The translations under genes were made by a program, and so were the position numbers. Positions 1-5,884 of a stretch of DNA of 8,648 nucleotides are shown here, one piece after another. Origin of the DNA: Alphaproteobacteria bacterium. Lineage in GTDB: Bacteria; Pseudomonadota; Alphaproteobacteria; UBA2136; UBA6156. Within the stretch, counting starts at the first letter, position 1, and every line of letters begins with the position of its first letter. The stretch covers positions 1-8,648 of the forward strand of contig JADCGN010000047.1 in assembly GCA_020249005.1 (NCBI GenBank). Direction: 5' to 3'. The notes beneath the pieces are model-generated. The model searched no databases and had not been told where the DNA came from. It saw only the letters and a list, made by a program, of their open reading frames with translations.

Positions 1-1
1 C

Positions 2-1117
2 ATCCATCCTGGCTACGGGTTCTTGGCCGAAAATGCCAAGTTTGCCGAAATTGCCGAAAAGCTAGGGTTTGTGTTTGTGGGCCCAACACCCGCGCACATC
101 CGCCTGATGGGCGACAAGATTACCGCCTTGGCAACCGCACGCGAGCTTGGTTTGCCCACCATTCCGGGTAGCAACGGCCCGATTGAAGGCGTGGACGCTG
201 CGGTGGTGATCGCCAAGCAAATCGGCCTGCCGGTGATTGTGAAGGCCGCCGCCGGAGGCGGGGGCCGCGGTATGAAGGTGGCGCGGGAAGAGCGCGACCT
301 GCGCAGCGCGATTGAACTGGCGATGAGCGAGGCCCAAGCCGCGTTTGGCGACAGCCGCGTGTACCTGGAAAAATATTTGCAAACGCCGCGGCATGTGGAA
401 GTGCAGGTGCTGTGCGATACGCACGGCAACGTGAGCATTTTAGGCGAACGCGACTGCAGCCTGCAGCGCCGCCACCAGAAGATCTTGGAAGAAACGCCAT
501 CGCCCGCCGTGACTGACGCCCAGCGCACCAAGCTGTTTGCCACCGTGGCGGCCGCCTGCCGGAAATTGGGCTACCGCGGTGCGGGGACGTTTGAGTTTTT
601 GTTTGAGCGCGGGGAGTTTTACTTCATTGAAATGAACACCCGCCTGCAGGTGGAACACCCCGTGACCGAGATGGTCACCGGCGTGGATATTGTGGCCGAG
701 CAGTTGCGGGTGGCCGCAGGCGAAACCTTACGCTACCCGCACGAGACCATCACCCCGCGCGGGCACAGCATTGAATGCCGCATCAACGCCGAAGACCCGG
801 TAACCTTTGCGCCCAGCCCCGGCACGATTACCGACTACTACGCCCCCGGCGGCCCCGGGGTGCGGGTGGACAGCGCTTTGTTTACTGGCGCCAAAGTGCC
901 GCCCTACTATGATGCCACGATTGCCAAACTGATTGTACACGGCGCCACCCGCGCCGAGTGCATCACCCGGCTGGACCGTGCGTTGCGCGAGTTTGTGGTG
1001 GGCGGAATTAAAACCAACTTGCCGCTGCATCGCCGCTTGGTGGCCGAAGCTTGGTTTAAGCGTGGGGATTATACCATCCACACGCTGGAGCAATACTTAA
1101 AGGCTGCCACCGCCTAA
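2..1117 (+). CDS. accC: Biotin carboxylase subunit of acetyl-CoA carboxylase (5'-truncated)
   Basis: Carries out the ATP- and bicarbonate-dependent carboxylation of biotin on BCCP (AccB), the first half-reaction of cytoplasmic acetyl-CoA carboxylase. The reading frame is open from the window edge and already encodes the family motif IHPGYGF, which in E. coli AccC sits near residue 78, so roughly 77 N-terminal residues lie outside. The TTG at 23 is an internal Leu codon, not a start. Seen in order: RLMGDK (ATP-binding Lys, codon at 116-118), the glycine-rich ATP loop GGGGRGM (about 250-275), RDCSLQRRHQK, RGAGTFEFLFE, and the metal and catalytic segment EMNTRLQVEHPVTEM (about 630-675). The C-terminal biotin carboxylase domain ends at TAA 1115-1117. 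The 371 residues present match the expected remainder of a protein of about 450. accB is the likely neighbour upstream. The stop overlaps that of accD on the other strand. Confidence 0.97.
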   Translation: MHPGYGFLAENAKFAEIAEKLGFVFVGPTPAHIRLMGDKITALATARELGLPTIPGSNGPIEGVDAAVVIAKQIGLPVIVKAAAGGGGRGMKVAREERDLRSAIELAMSEAQAAFGDSRVYLEKYLQTPRHVEVQVLCDTHGNVSILGERDCSLQRRHQKILEETPSPAVTDAQRTKLFATVAAACRKLGYRGAGTFEFLFERGEFYFIEMNTRLQVEHPVTEMVTGVDIVAEQLRVAAGETLRYPHETITPRGHSIECRINAEDPVTFAPSPGTITDYYAPGGPGVRVDSALFTGAKVPPYYDATIAKLIVHGATRAECITRLDRALREFVVGGIKTNLPLHRRLVAEAWFKRGDYTIHTLEQYLKAATA

Positions 1118-1962
1118 GCGGTGGGCTTGGCCACCGTGGCCAGGATTTTCCGCAATGTCTCGCGCAGGTCGCTGCGCTTCACTACCGCATCCACCATGCC
1201 GTGGGCGAGCAGATACTCGGCCGTTTGAAAGCCTTCGGGCAGTGTTTGGCGGATGGTCTGTTCAATCACCCGCGGGCCGGCGAAGCCAATCAGCGCCCCA
1301 GGTTCGGCCAGGATGATATCGCCCTGCATCGCAAAGCTGGCGGTGACGCCGCCGGTGGTAGGGTCGGTCAGCAAACACAGGTAGGGCAGGCCCGCGTGCT
1401 TGAGTTCCACCACTGCCGCCGTGGTACGCGCCATCTGCAGCAGGGAAAGTGTACTTTCCTGCATCCGGGCGCCGCCGCTGGCGGTGATGGCGAGCAAGGG
1501 CAGCCGCTTGGCCAGCGCAAATTGGGCCGCGGCCACCACCGCATGGCCTACGGCGCGGCCCATGCTGCCGGTCATGAAGTCAAAATCCAGCGCCACCACC
1601 ACCAGGGGTTGGCCGTGCACCGTGCCCCAGGCGGCCACGAAGGCGTCGCGGCTTAGGGTGCGGCCGCGGGCTTCGCGCAGGCGTTCGGCGTACTTTTTCT
1701 TATCCTTGAAATGCAGGGGGTCGTCGCTGGCTTCGGGCACCGGGATGGCCAGGCTCTGACCGTCATCCCACAGCGCGGCCAGCCGCTGCGCCAGCGGCCA
1801 GCGCAAATGATGGCCGCAATGGGTGCAGCAATACAGGCTGGTGGGGAGGTCGGCCTGATAGACAAGCTGGCTGCACTTGGGGCACTTTTCCCAGACCGTT
1901 TCGGCCACTTCCCGCTTGGTGGCGGTTTTAATGCTCGGCCGCAGGGCGCTGAGGAAACTCAT
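1114..1962 (-). CDS. accD: Acetyl-CoA carboxylase carboxyltransferase subunit beta
   Basis: Beta half of the carboxyltransferase that moves the carboxyl group from carboxybiotin to acetyl-CoA, giving malonyl-CoA; it works as an alpha2beta2 complex with AccA, which is not in this window. The 282-residue product is slightly shorter than E. coli AccD (304). The N-terminal four-cysteine zinc ribbon is intact (C27, C30, C46, C49). The crotonase-fold core shows ASGGARMQES, TDPTTGGVTASFAM, and the GDIILAEPGALIGFAGPRV stretch that helps shape the acyl-CoA site. The ATG at 1962 is backed by AAGGAA (1968-1973 on the opposite strand) 5 nt upstream. In many alphaproteobacteria accD is followed by folC; here it stands alone and faces accC tail to tail, overlapping by 4 bp. 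It is divergent from ppa across 99 bp, where its promoter must lie. Confidence 0.97.
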   Translation of the reverse strand: MSFLSALRPSIKTATKREVAETVWEKCPKCSQLVYQADLPTSLYCCTHCGHHLRWPLAQRLAALWDDGQSLAIPVPEASDDPLHFKDKKKYAERLREARGRTLSRDAFVAAWGTVHGQPLVVVALDFDFMTGSMGRAVGHAVVAAAQFALAKRLPLLAITASGGARMQESTLSLLQMARTTAAVVELKHAGLPYLCLLTDPTTGGVTASFAMQGDIILAEPGALIGFAGPRVIEQTIRQTLPEGFQTAEYLLAHGMVDAVVKRSDLRETLRKILATVAKPTA

Positions 1963-1990
1963 AAGCGTTCCTTAACACAGCTGGCCGGGG

Positions 1991-2022
1991 CTTGTCAGCG
2001 CCCTCTTGTCAGCAGCGCTGCT
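1991..2022. promoter_or_regulatory. Direct repeat and palindrome in the accD/ppa divergent spacer
   Basis: The 99-bp spacer between the divergent accD and ppa starts contains a 9-bp direct repeat, CTTGTCAGC, at 1991-1999 and 2005-2013 (14-bp period). The second copy runs into the perfect 12-bp palindrome AGCAGCGCTGCT (2011-2022). The repeats resemble a CTTGAC-type -35 element, and TAGGAC at 2030-2035 could serve as a poor -10 for ppa at a 19-bp spacing. Whether this is promoter, operator or chance cannot be settled from sequence. Confidence 0.3.
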
Positions 2023-2061
2023 TACGGGGTAGGACATCCCCCACAAGGAAAGAGCACTGCC

Positions 2062-2589
2062 ATGTCCATCAAAACCCTCCCTGCCGGTAAAGAACCCCCG
2101 CACGACATTTACGTGGTGGTGGAAAACCCCAAGGGCATCCCGAACATCAAGTACGAGGTGGATAAGGACACCGGCCTGCTGTTTGTAGACCGTTTTGCGC
2201 CGATGCCGATGGTCTTCCCGGCCCACTATGGTTATATCAACAACACCTTGGGCGGCGATGGCGACCCGGTAGACGCCTTTGTTTACACCGATATTGACGT
2301 GGTACCCGGCGCCGTGATTCGCGCCCGCCCGATTGGCGCGCTGCTGACGGAAGACGAAAGCGGGGAAGACGCCAAGCTGATCTGTGTGCCGCACAGCAAG
2401 CTGGATCGCCGGTTTGACAACGTAAAAACCGTGTTCGACCTGCCCGAGTTGTTCTGCAAGCAGCTGGAACAGTTTTACACGCACTACAAGAACTTGGAAA
2501 AGGGTAAGTGGGTGAAAGTGGGCAAATGGGTGAACGCCGAGGATGCCCTCGCGATTGTAAGCAAAGGGATTGCCGACGCTAAGAAGTAG
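2062..2589 (+). CDS. ppa: Inorganic pyrophosphatase (family I)
   Basis: Soluble cytoplasmic enzyme that hydrolyses pyrophosphate to two phosphates using Mg2+, driving nucleotide, aminoacyl-tRNA and other activation reactions forward. The 175-residue product has the family I bacterial length (E. coli 176). The signature DGDPVDAFV (residues 66-74) supplies the metal-binding aspartates D66, D68 and D71, equivalent to E. coli D65, D67 and D70. D98 and D103 match the remaining pair in TEDESGEDAK. Also typical are E21 and K30 in the N-terminal strand, the FPAHYGYI segment, and KWVKVGKW near the C-terminus. The open frame extends upstream to 1711, but that part is antisense to accD. The ATG at 2062 starts at the conserved N-terminus and has AAGGAAAG at 2045-2052. 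rlmH follows after 3 nt, so the two are probably co-transcribed. Confidence 0.97.
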   Translation: MSIKTLPAGKEPPHDIYVVVENPKGIPNIKYEVDKDTGLLFVDRFAPMPMVFPAHYGYINNTLGGDGDPVDAFVYTDIDVVPGAVIRARPIGALLTEDESGEDAKLICVPHSKLDRRFDNVKTVFDLPELFCKQLEQFYTHYKNLEKGKWVKVGKWVNAEDALAIVSKGIADAKK

Positions 2590-2592
2590 GGG

Positions 2593-3048
2593 ATGAAAAC
2601 GCTCATCCTGGCCACCGGCACCACGCGAGAAGCGCATTTGCGGGCGCTGGAAGCGGAGTATTTGGGACGCTTTCCTGCGAAGATCCGGCCTGAGGTACGG
2701 GAGTTGACCGAAGGCAAGACGGCGGCCCAAACTGCCGCCGCCCAGTTGGCGGCACTCGCCGCATTGCCGGCCCCGGCCTATGTGATTGCGCTCGATGAGC
2801 GCGGGGCCTTGCTCACCAGCCCCGCGTGGGCCGCCCAGCTGGCCAAGGTGGCCGGGCAGGGGGTGAAGACGTTGGCCTTTCTGATCGGTAGCGCCGATGG
2901 CTTAACGGATGAGGTGAAGAACCACTGCCAAGCTGTTTGGGCGTTAGGAAAATTGACCTTTCCCCACCAGCTGGTGCGGGGCCTGTTGGCCGAGCAACTG
3001 TACCGGGCCCACACCCTGAATACGGGCCACCCGTACCATCGTCCGTAA
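2593..3048 (+). CDS. rlmH: 23S rRNA (pseudouridine-1915 N3) methyltransferase RlmH
   Basis: Small SPOUT-class enzyme that uses SAM to methylate pseudouridine 1915 in helix 69 of 23S rRNA in the assembled ribosome. The 151 residues match the family (E. coli 155) and cover the single knotted SPOUT domain. Diagnostic segments are YVIALDERGALLTSPAWA in the middle, FLIGSADGL at the SAM-binding knot, and the C-terminal LTFPHQLVRGLLAEQLYRA ending in HPYHRP, the substrate-contacting YHR tail. The knot loop reads IGSADG where most homologues have IGGADG or IGGPEG, a mild deviation. ATG 2593 comes 3 nt after the ppa stop, with TAGGGG directly before it, suggesting translational coupling to ppa. In many bacteria rlmH instead follows nadD-rsfS; here the partner is ppa. 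The next gene is convergent, 15 bp away. Confidence 0.95.
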   Translation: MKTLILATGTTREAHLRALEAEYLGRFPAKIRPEVRELTEGKTAAQTAAAQLAALAALPAPAYVIALDERGALLTSPAWAAQLAKVAGQGVKTLAFLIGSADGLTDEVKNHCQAVWALGKLTFPHQLVRGLLAEQLYRAHTLNTGHPYHRP

Positions 3049-3063
3049 CAAGTTAAACGTGGC

Positions 3064-4047
3064 CTAGCGGCCAGCCCGCAGGGCCTTCAGCACGCTGATG
3101 GCGCTGACCTGCCCCACGGCAAATGGGGAAGAGGCCGGCGTGGGCTCGGCCGCCGCCACGCCGCGCGCTGAGGCCGGCAGGGCGCTGGGCGCTGGCGCTA
3201 CGGGCTTGGGGGCCGGCGCTGCGGCCTTGGACAGCGGTTGGCTGAACACCGAAGGCTGCCCGGAATTGTTGAAGGCGCGCATCGCAGCCAGGGCCTCTTT
3301 CAAGCTGCCGCCTTTGGGGGCGGGGGTGGTGGAGACCTCAACCCGGGCGGTGACGGGCGCTGGCGCCGGTTGTGGGGCCGCCTGACGGGGCATGGCCGGC
3401 AGCGGGGAGCGTGTGATGGCTGCTGCAGGGGCCATGGTGGGCGCTTGGGGTGTTGCAGGCTTCGGGTTGCCCGCCAGCAACCGCGCTGCCAACGCCTGAG
3501 TTTCAGCCGGCATGCCTTGCGCGATGGTTTGAATCTGCTGCAGCTGCGTGGCGGTAAAGAAGGGATTCTGGGCAGCAGCGGCAGGTTCTTTGCGCAACGG
3601 CGGCAACCCGCCCACCTGGGTGCGGATGCGCTGGGTGGCGAGCAAATCGGTCAGGCTGGGTTGCACCTTGCTGGGCAGCCCCGGCCAGCGCTGCACTTCG
3701 GCCAGGTATTTCACCACCGCCTGCGCTTGATACACGGTGAGGACGTGATAAGCCGCCGAAGGATAAGTCTCGCGCAGCTTGGCAGTGGCTTCCGTAGGAC
3801 TGCCGGCCTCGGCGGCGGCGATAAAATGCTCGTTGGTGATGGCATTCACCAGAAAGCCTAAAAACAGAGACGGCGACAGACGTTGCATAAGCGTAAAGTA
3901 CGGCGCTTGCGGCACGCTGACTAGCGGCGGCAACGGCATGAATGCCCAAAGGGTTAGCATTTCAAAGTTGCTTAAAAAACACAGGGTGTGGCCTTTGTGT
4001 TGGGAGGACGCTTGCATCCCCGCAAGGCTTCGGCCACTTTGGGGCAT
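3064..4047 (-). CDS. Pro/Ala-rich protein of unknown function
   Basis: I do not recognise this protein. The 327-residue frame is the longest in the region and its composition fits one reading direction. Residues of about 54-135 look foldable (SLFLGFLVNAITNEHF, then YHVLTVYQAQAVVKYLAEV), with alternating hydrophobic and charged residues. About 155-327 is a low-complexity Pro/Ala/Thr-rich tail, probably disordered, broken by two short helix-like islands (TATQLQQIQTIAQGM and LKEALAAMRAF) and ending ISVLKALRAGR. There are no clear membrane segments or catalytic motifs. The start is uncertain: ATG 4047 has a purine-rich site in front, while the internal ATGs at 4017, 3960, 3939 and 3888 do not, although residues 1-53 look least protein-like. 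It is divergent from hslO and convergent with rlmH. A scaffold, linker or surface role is conceivable but nothing in the sequence proves it. Confidence 0.6.
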   Translation of the reverse strand: MPQSGRSLAGMQASSQHKGHTLCFLSNFEMLTLWAFMPLPPLVSVPQAPYFTLMQRLSPSLFLGFLVNAITNEHFIAAAEAGSPTEATAKLRETYPSAAYHVLTVYQAQAVVKYLAEVQRWPGLPSKVQPSLTDLLATQRIRTQVGGLPPLRKEPAAAAQNPFFTATQLQQIQTIAQGMPAETQALAARLLAGNPKPATPQAPTMAPAAAITRSPLPAMPRQAAPQPAPAPVTARVEVSTTPAPKGGSLKEALAAMRAFNNSGQPSVFSQPLSKAAAPAPKPVAPAPSALPASARGVAAAEPTPASSPFAVGQVSAISVLKALRAGR

Positions 4048-4052
4048 CGGCG

Positions 4053-4063
4053 CCCTTCCTCCC
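4053..4063 (-). promoter_or_regulatory. Ribosome binding site favouring start 4047
   Basis: Read on the minus strand, GGGAGGAAGGG lies upstream of the ATG at 4047; GGAGG is 10 nt from the ATG, and the second purine run is closer. None of the later in-frame ATGs (4017, 3960, 3939, 3888) has a comparable site, which is the main reason for preferring the long form of this gene. Confidence 0.45.
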
Positions 4064-4096
4064 CCCTAACCCCTCGGCGCCGACCTGATTTCCCCA

Positions 4097-4117
4097 CCCC
4101 GCCCCGGCGGGGTTTTT
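4097..4117 (+). terminator. Rho-independent terminator (rightward, orphan)
   Basis: CCCCGC (4097-4102) pairs with GCGGGG (4107-4112) around a 4-nt loop and is followed directly by five T (4113-4117), a textbook intrinsic terminator on the + strand. It lies between two divergent genes: no rightward gene ends before it and hslO begins 38 nt after it. It may end an unannotated transcript or act as a leader attenuator for hslO. On the minus strand there is no T tract after the hairpin, so it would not terminate leftward transcription. Confidence 0.65.
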
Positions 4118-4154
4118 GCTTGCCGAGAGGCCCGATTTCCGCAATAAGCGGCCC

Positions 4155-5009
4155 ATGAAGACCGTGCTGCTGCCCTTTCAGTTCCATAACCTTCCGGTGC
4201 GGGGGCGTTTGCTGCGCTTGGCCGATTTGGACACGCACGTGGCCAGCCTGCGTAAGCCCAACGCCTGCACCCACACCTTGGCCGAGTTGCTGGCCGCTGC
4301 CGCCCTGCTGGCCCACGACACCAAGCACCAACTAACGGTAGGGCTGCAAATTCAGCACCCCGAGTTGGGCGTGCTGCTGTTCGCGCAATGCCTGGCCGGA
4401 GAGGGGCGGGCAGCCGGGCTCCGCGCCTACGCCAACCCAGCGGCCCAGGGGACGCCGTTCAGCAGCTTGGTAACGCAGCCGGGCGGCCTGTTTGCCGTAA
4501 CGCTGGAACAGGCCAGCGGCGAGGGGCAGCGTTACCAAAGTTTTGTGGGCCTGACCGAACCAACCGCCGCCGCCTGCTTGGCCAACTATTTTGCCAGCAG
4601 CGTGCAAACCCCGACGCACCTGGTGGTGTTGGCCGCCCACGATAAGGCTGGGGCGGTGTTACTGCAGGCCCTGCCGAATGAAACGATGGATGATGATGAC
4701 TGGCAGCGCTTGGGGCTGCTGTTAAACACCATTCAGCCTACAGAATTGTTGGCCGATACCCCACCCGAAGATTTGCTGGCGAAGGTCTTTGCCGAAGATG
4801 ACGTCAGCACCTTTGAACCCGAATTTCCGCAATTTGCCCACGATGACCCACGGCCCCGCATGCTGGCGGCCTTGGCCAGCCTTCCGCCAGCCGAGTTGAC
4901 TGAGTTACAGCGTCAGCCTAGTGTGACGCTGACTGACGCCACCAGCGGCCAGAGCATCACGTTTAGTGCTAAAGAAATTGCCCATTTGGGGAAATTAATT
5001 AAGGAGTAG
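4155..5009 (+). CDS. hslO: Hsp33 family chaperone lacking the zinc cysteines
   Basis: Hsp33 is a cytoplasmic holdase, normally switched on when oxidants release zinc from a C-terminal CxC...CxxC centre. The 284 residues match the family length (E. coli 292) and both domains can be followed. N-terminal domain: LLPFQFHNLPVRGRLLRL (about 5-22), LAELLAAAALLAH (42-54), YFASSVQTPTHLVVLAA (145-161). Linker: DDDDWQRLGLLLNTIQPTELL (179-199), PEDLLAKVFAEDDVSTFEP (204-222). In the zinc domain FAHDDPRPR (227-235) aligns with FKCTCSRER, so the cysteines become H229 and D231; TDATSGQ (260-266) aligns with HCDYCGN, giving D261 and S264. Only C38, C79 and C141 remain, away from the zinc site. ATG 4155 has no good Shine-Dalgarno; a small CCGC-AATAA-GCGG hairpin (4139-4151) sits just before it. 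The fold assignment is firm. Loss of classical redox control is inferred. Confidence 0.88.
   Translation: MKTVLLPFQFHNLPVRGRLLRLADLDTHVASLRKPNACTHTLAELLAAAALLAHDTKHQLTVGLQIQHPELGVLLFAQCLAGEGRAAGLRAYANPAAQGTPFSSLVTQPGGLFAVTLEQASGEGQRYQSFVGLTEPTAAACLANYFASSVQTPTHLVVLAAHDKAGAVLLQALPNETMDDDDWQRLGLLLNTIQPTELLADTPPEDLLAKVFAEDDVSTFEPEFPQFAHDDPRPRMLAALASLPPAELTELQRQPSVTLTDATSGQSITFSAKEIAHLGKLIKE
5001..5006 (+). promoter_or_regulatory. Ribosome binding site inside the end of hslO
   Basis: AAGGAG lies in the last codons of hslO, 6 nt before the ATG at 5013, and fixes the start of the methyltransferase gene. With only 3 nt between the hslO stop and this ATG, the two genes are probably translated from one mRNA. 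Confidence 0.75.
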
Positions 5010-5012
5010 ATT

Positions 5013-5849
5013 ATGCCTATTCATGTGATGCAACCCAAAGATCTTGGACCCTATTTGCGTGGAGAAATGCTGATTGGCGATGATGCCACTCCTGAGCAAC
5101 TTGAACGCTGGTTTGCCAGTGAAGCTGAAGGATTTACAGCCATTGCTCATGAAAACTCTCCATATAAGAATATGGCAGAGATTATTCCCCACGGTTTAAA
5201 TAGTTGGCATTTTGGCAACGTTTTTTCTGGCTTGCATGGACTTAAGGGCTTGGTTTTTGGTTCAGCCGAGGCTCAGGAATTGCAAGTATTAGCACCATAC
5301 TTGAAGCAATGGTATGTGATTGAACCTGGTAAAGTTTATCACAATCCAGAGTTCTATACCTGCCCAGCAGAGTTTTTGCCCGTTACGGCGCAAGGTAAGG
5401 TTGCACTTCCCGACAATACCGTGGATGTCGTTGTAATGCTCTCAGTGCTTCATCATATCGCAAATGTTAGTTTTGTTTTGGCGGAAGCGTATCGAGTTCT
5501 TAAACCGGGAGGTTTACTAATTTTGCGTGAACCAATTGTAACAATGGGAAATTGGGAGTCTGTTCGCCCAGGGTTAACGGCGAATGAACGAGGTATTCCT
5601 TGGTTATGGTTACGCCAGATACTTACAAAACAGGGGTGGATTATTAAAAAAGAGACCCCCGCAATTTTCCCGCCTTTAATGTCTTTGATGCGGAAAATGG
5701 GTTTGTTTAGTCCATTAAAATACCTTTCCTACACATATTTGGATGCGTTAATATGCTTTTTGACTAGGCCTCTCTATTGTTATTATCGGCCAAAATGGTG
5801 GCAAAAGTTTGCGCCAAGCGCCTTATTGGTTGTGGCACGCAAAGAGTAG
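5013..5849 (+). CDS. Class I SAM-dependent methyltransferase
   Basis: Predicted methyltransferase of the Methyltransf_11-like Rossmann class; the substrate is unknown. In the 278 residues, motif I is at about 77-87 (LKGLVFGSAEA, a degenerate version of the usual GxGxG loop), the acidic residue that normally binds the SAM ribose is E104 in WYVIEPG, the post-motif strand is PDNTVDVVVMLSVLHHI (133-149), and LKPGGLLILREP (163-174) is the usual loop before strand 5. The C-terminal third is aromatic and basic (for example LICFLTRPLYCYYRPKWW), perhaps a substrate or membrane-facing lid; no clean membrane helix is seen. Base composition is clearly lower than its neighbours: three 60-nt lines counted by hand gave 38-47% GC against 67% for a line in hslO. 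Codons ending in A or T are common. This suggests horizontal acquisition. A role in modifying a glycan, lipid or small molecule is only a guess. Confidence 0.85.
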   Translation: MPIHVMQPKDLGPYLRGEMLIGDDATPEQLERWFASEAEGFTAIAHENSPYKNMAEIIPHGLNSWHFGNVFSGLHGLKGLVFGSAEAQELQVLAPYLKQWYVIEPGKVYHNPEFYTCPAEFLPVTAQGKVALPDNTVDVVVMLSVLHHIANVSFVLAEAYRVLKPGGLLILREPIVTMGNWESVRPGLTANERGIPWLWLRQILTKQGWIIKKETPAIFPPLMSLMRKMGLFSPLKYLSYTYLDALICFLTRPLYCYYRPKWWQKFAPSALLVVARKE

Positions 5850-5884
5850 CCCAGCATGGGCGCTTACCAAGCACGCATCATACT

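Noticed and set aside
1711..2061. Long N-terminal extension of the pyrophosphatase reading frame
   Set aside because: It is antisense to the accD 5' region, rich in unlikely residue runs, and the family N-terminus begins at ATG 2062 with its own ribosome binding site.
3060..3073. TGGCC-TAGC-GGCCA hairpin between rlmH and the convergent gene
   Set aside because: Stem of only 5 bp and no T tract on either strand, so not credible as an intrinsic terminator.
3238..3861. Rightward 207-residue frame opposite the Pro/Ala-rich gene
   Set aside because: Arg/Gly/His-rich sequence without any recognisable pattern, typical of the complement of a GC-rich Pro/Ala coding strand; shorter than the minus-strand frame.
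3779..4069. Rightward 96-residue frame before the orphan terminator
   Set aside because: No ribosome binding site or family pattern; it overlaps the minus-strand gene and ends 28 nt before the terminator. A non-coding RNA is the more plausible explanation if anything is transcribed rightward here.
5777..5884. Upstream extension of the DCC-family frame
   Set aside because: It reads through the methyltransferase 3' end in another frame and has AT-rich composition; the family starts at the conserved LLFDDACPLC region just after ATG 5885.
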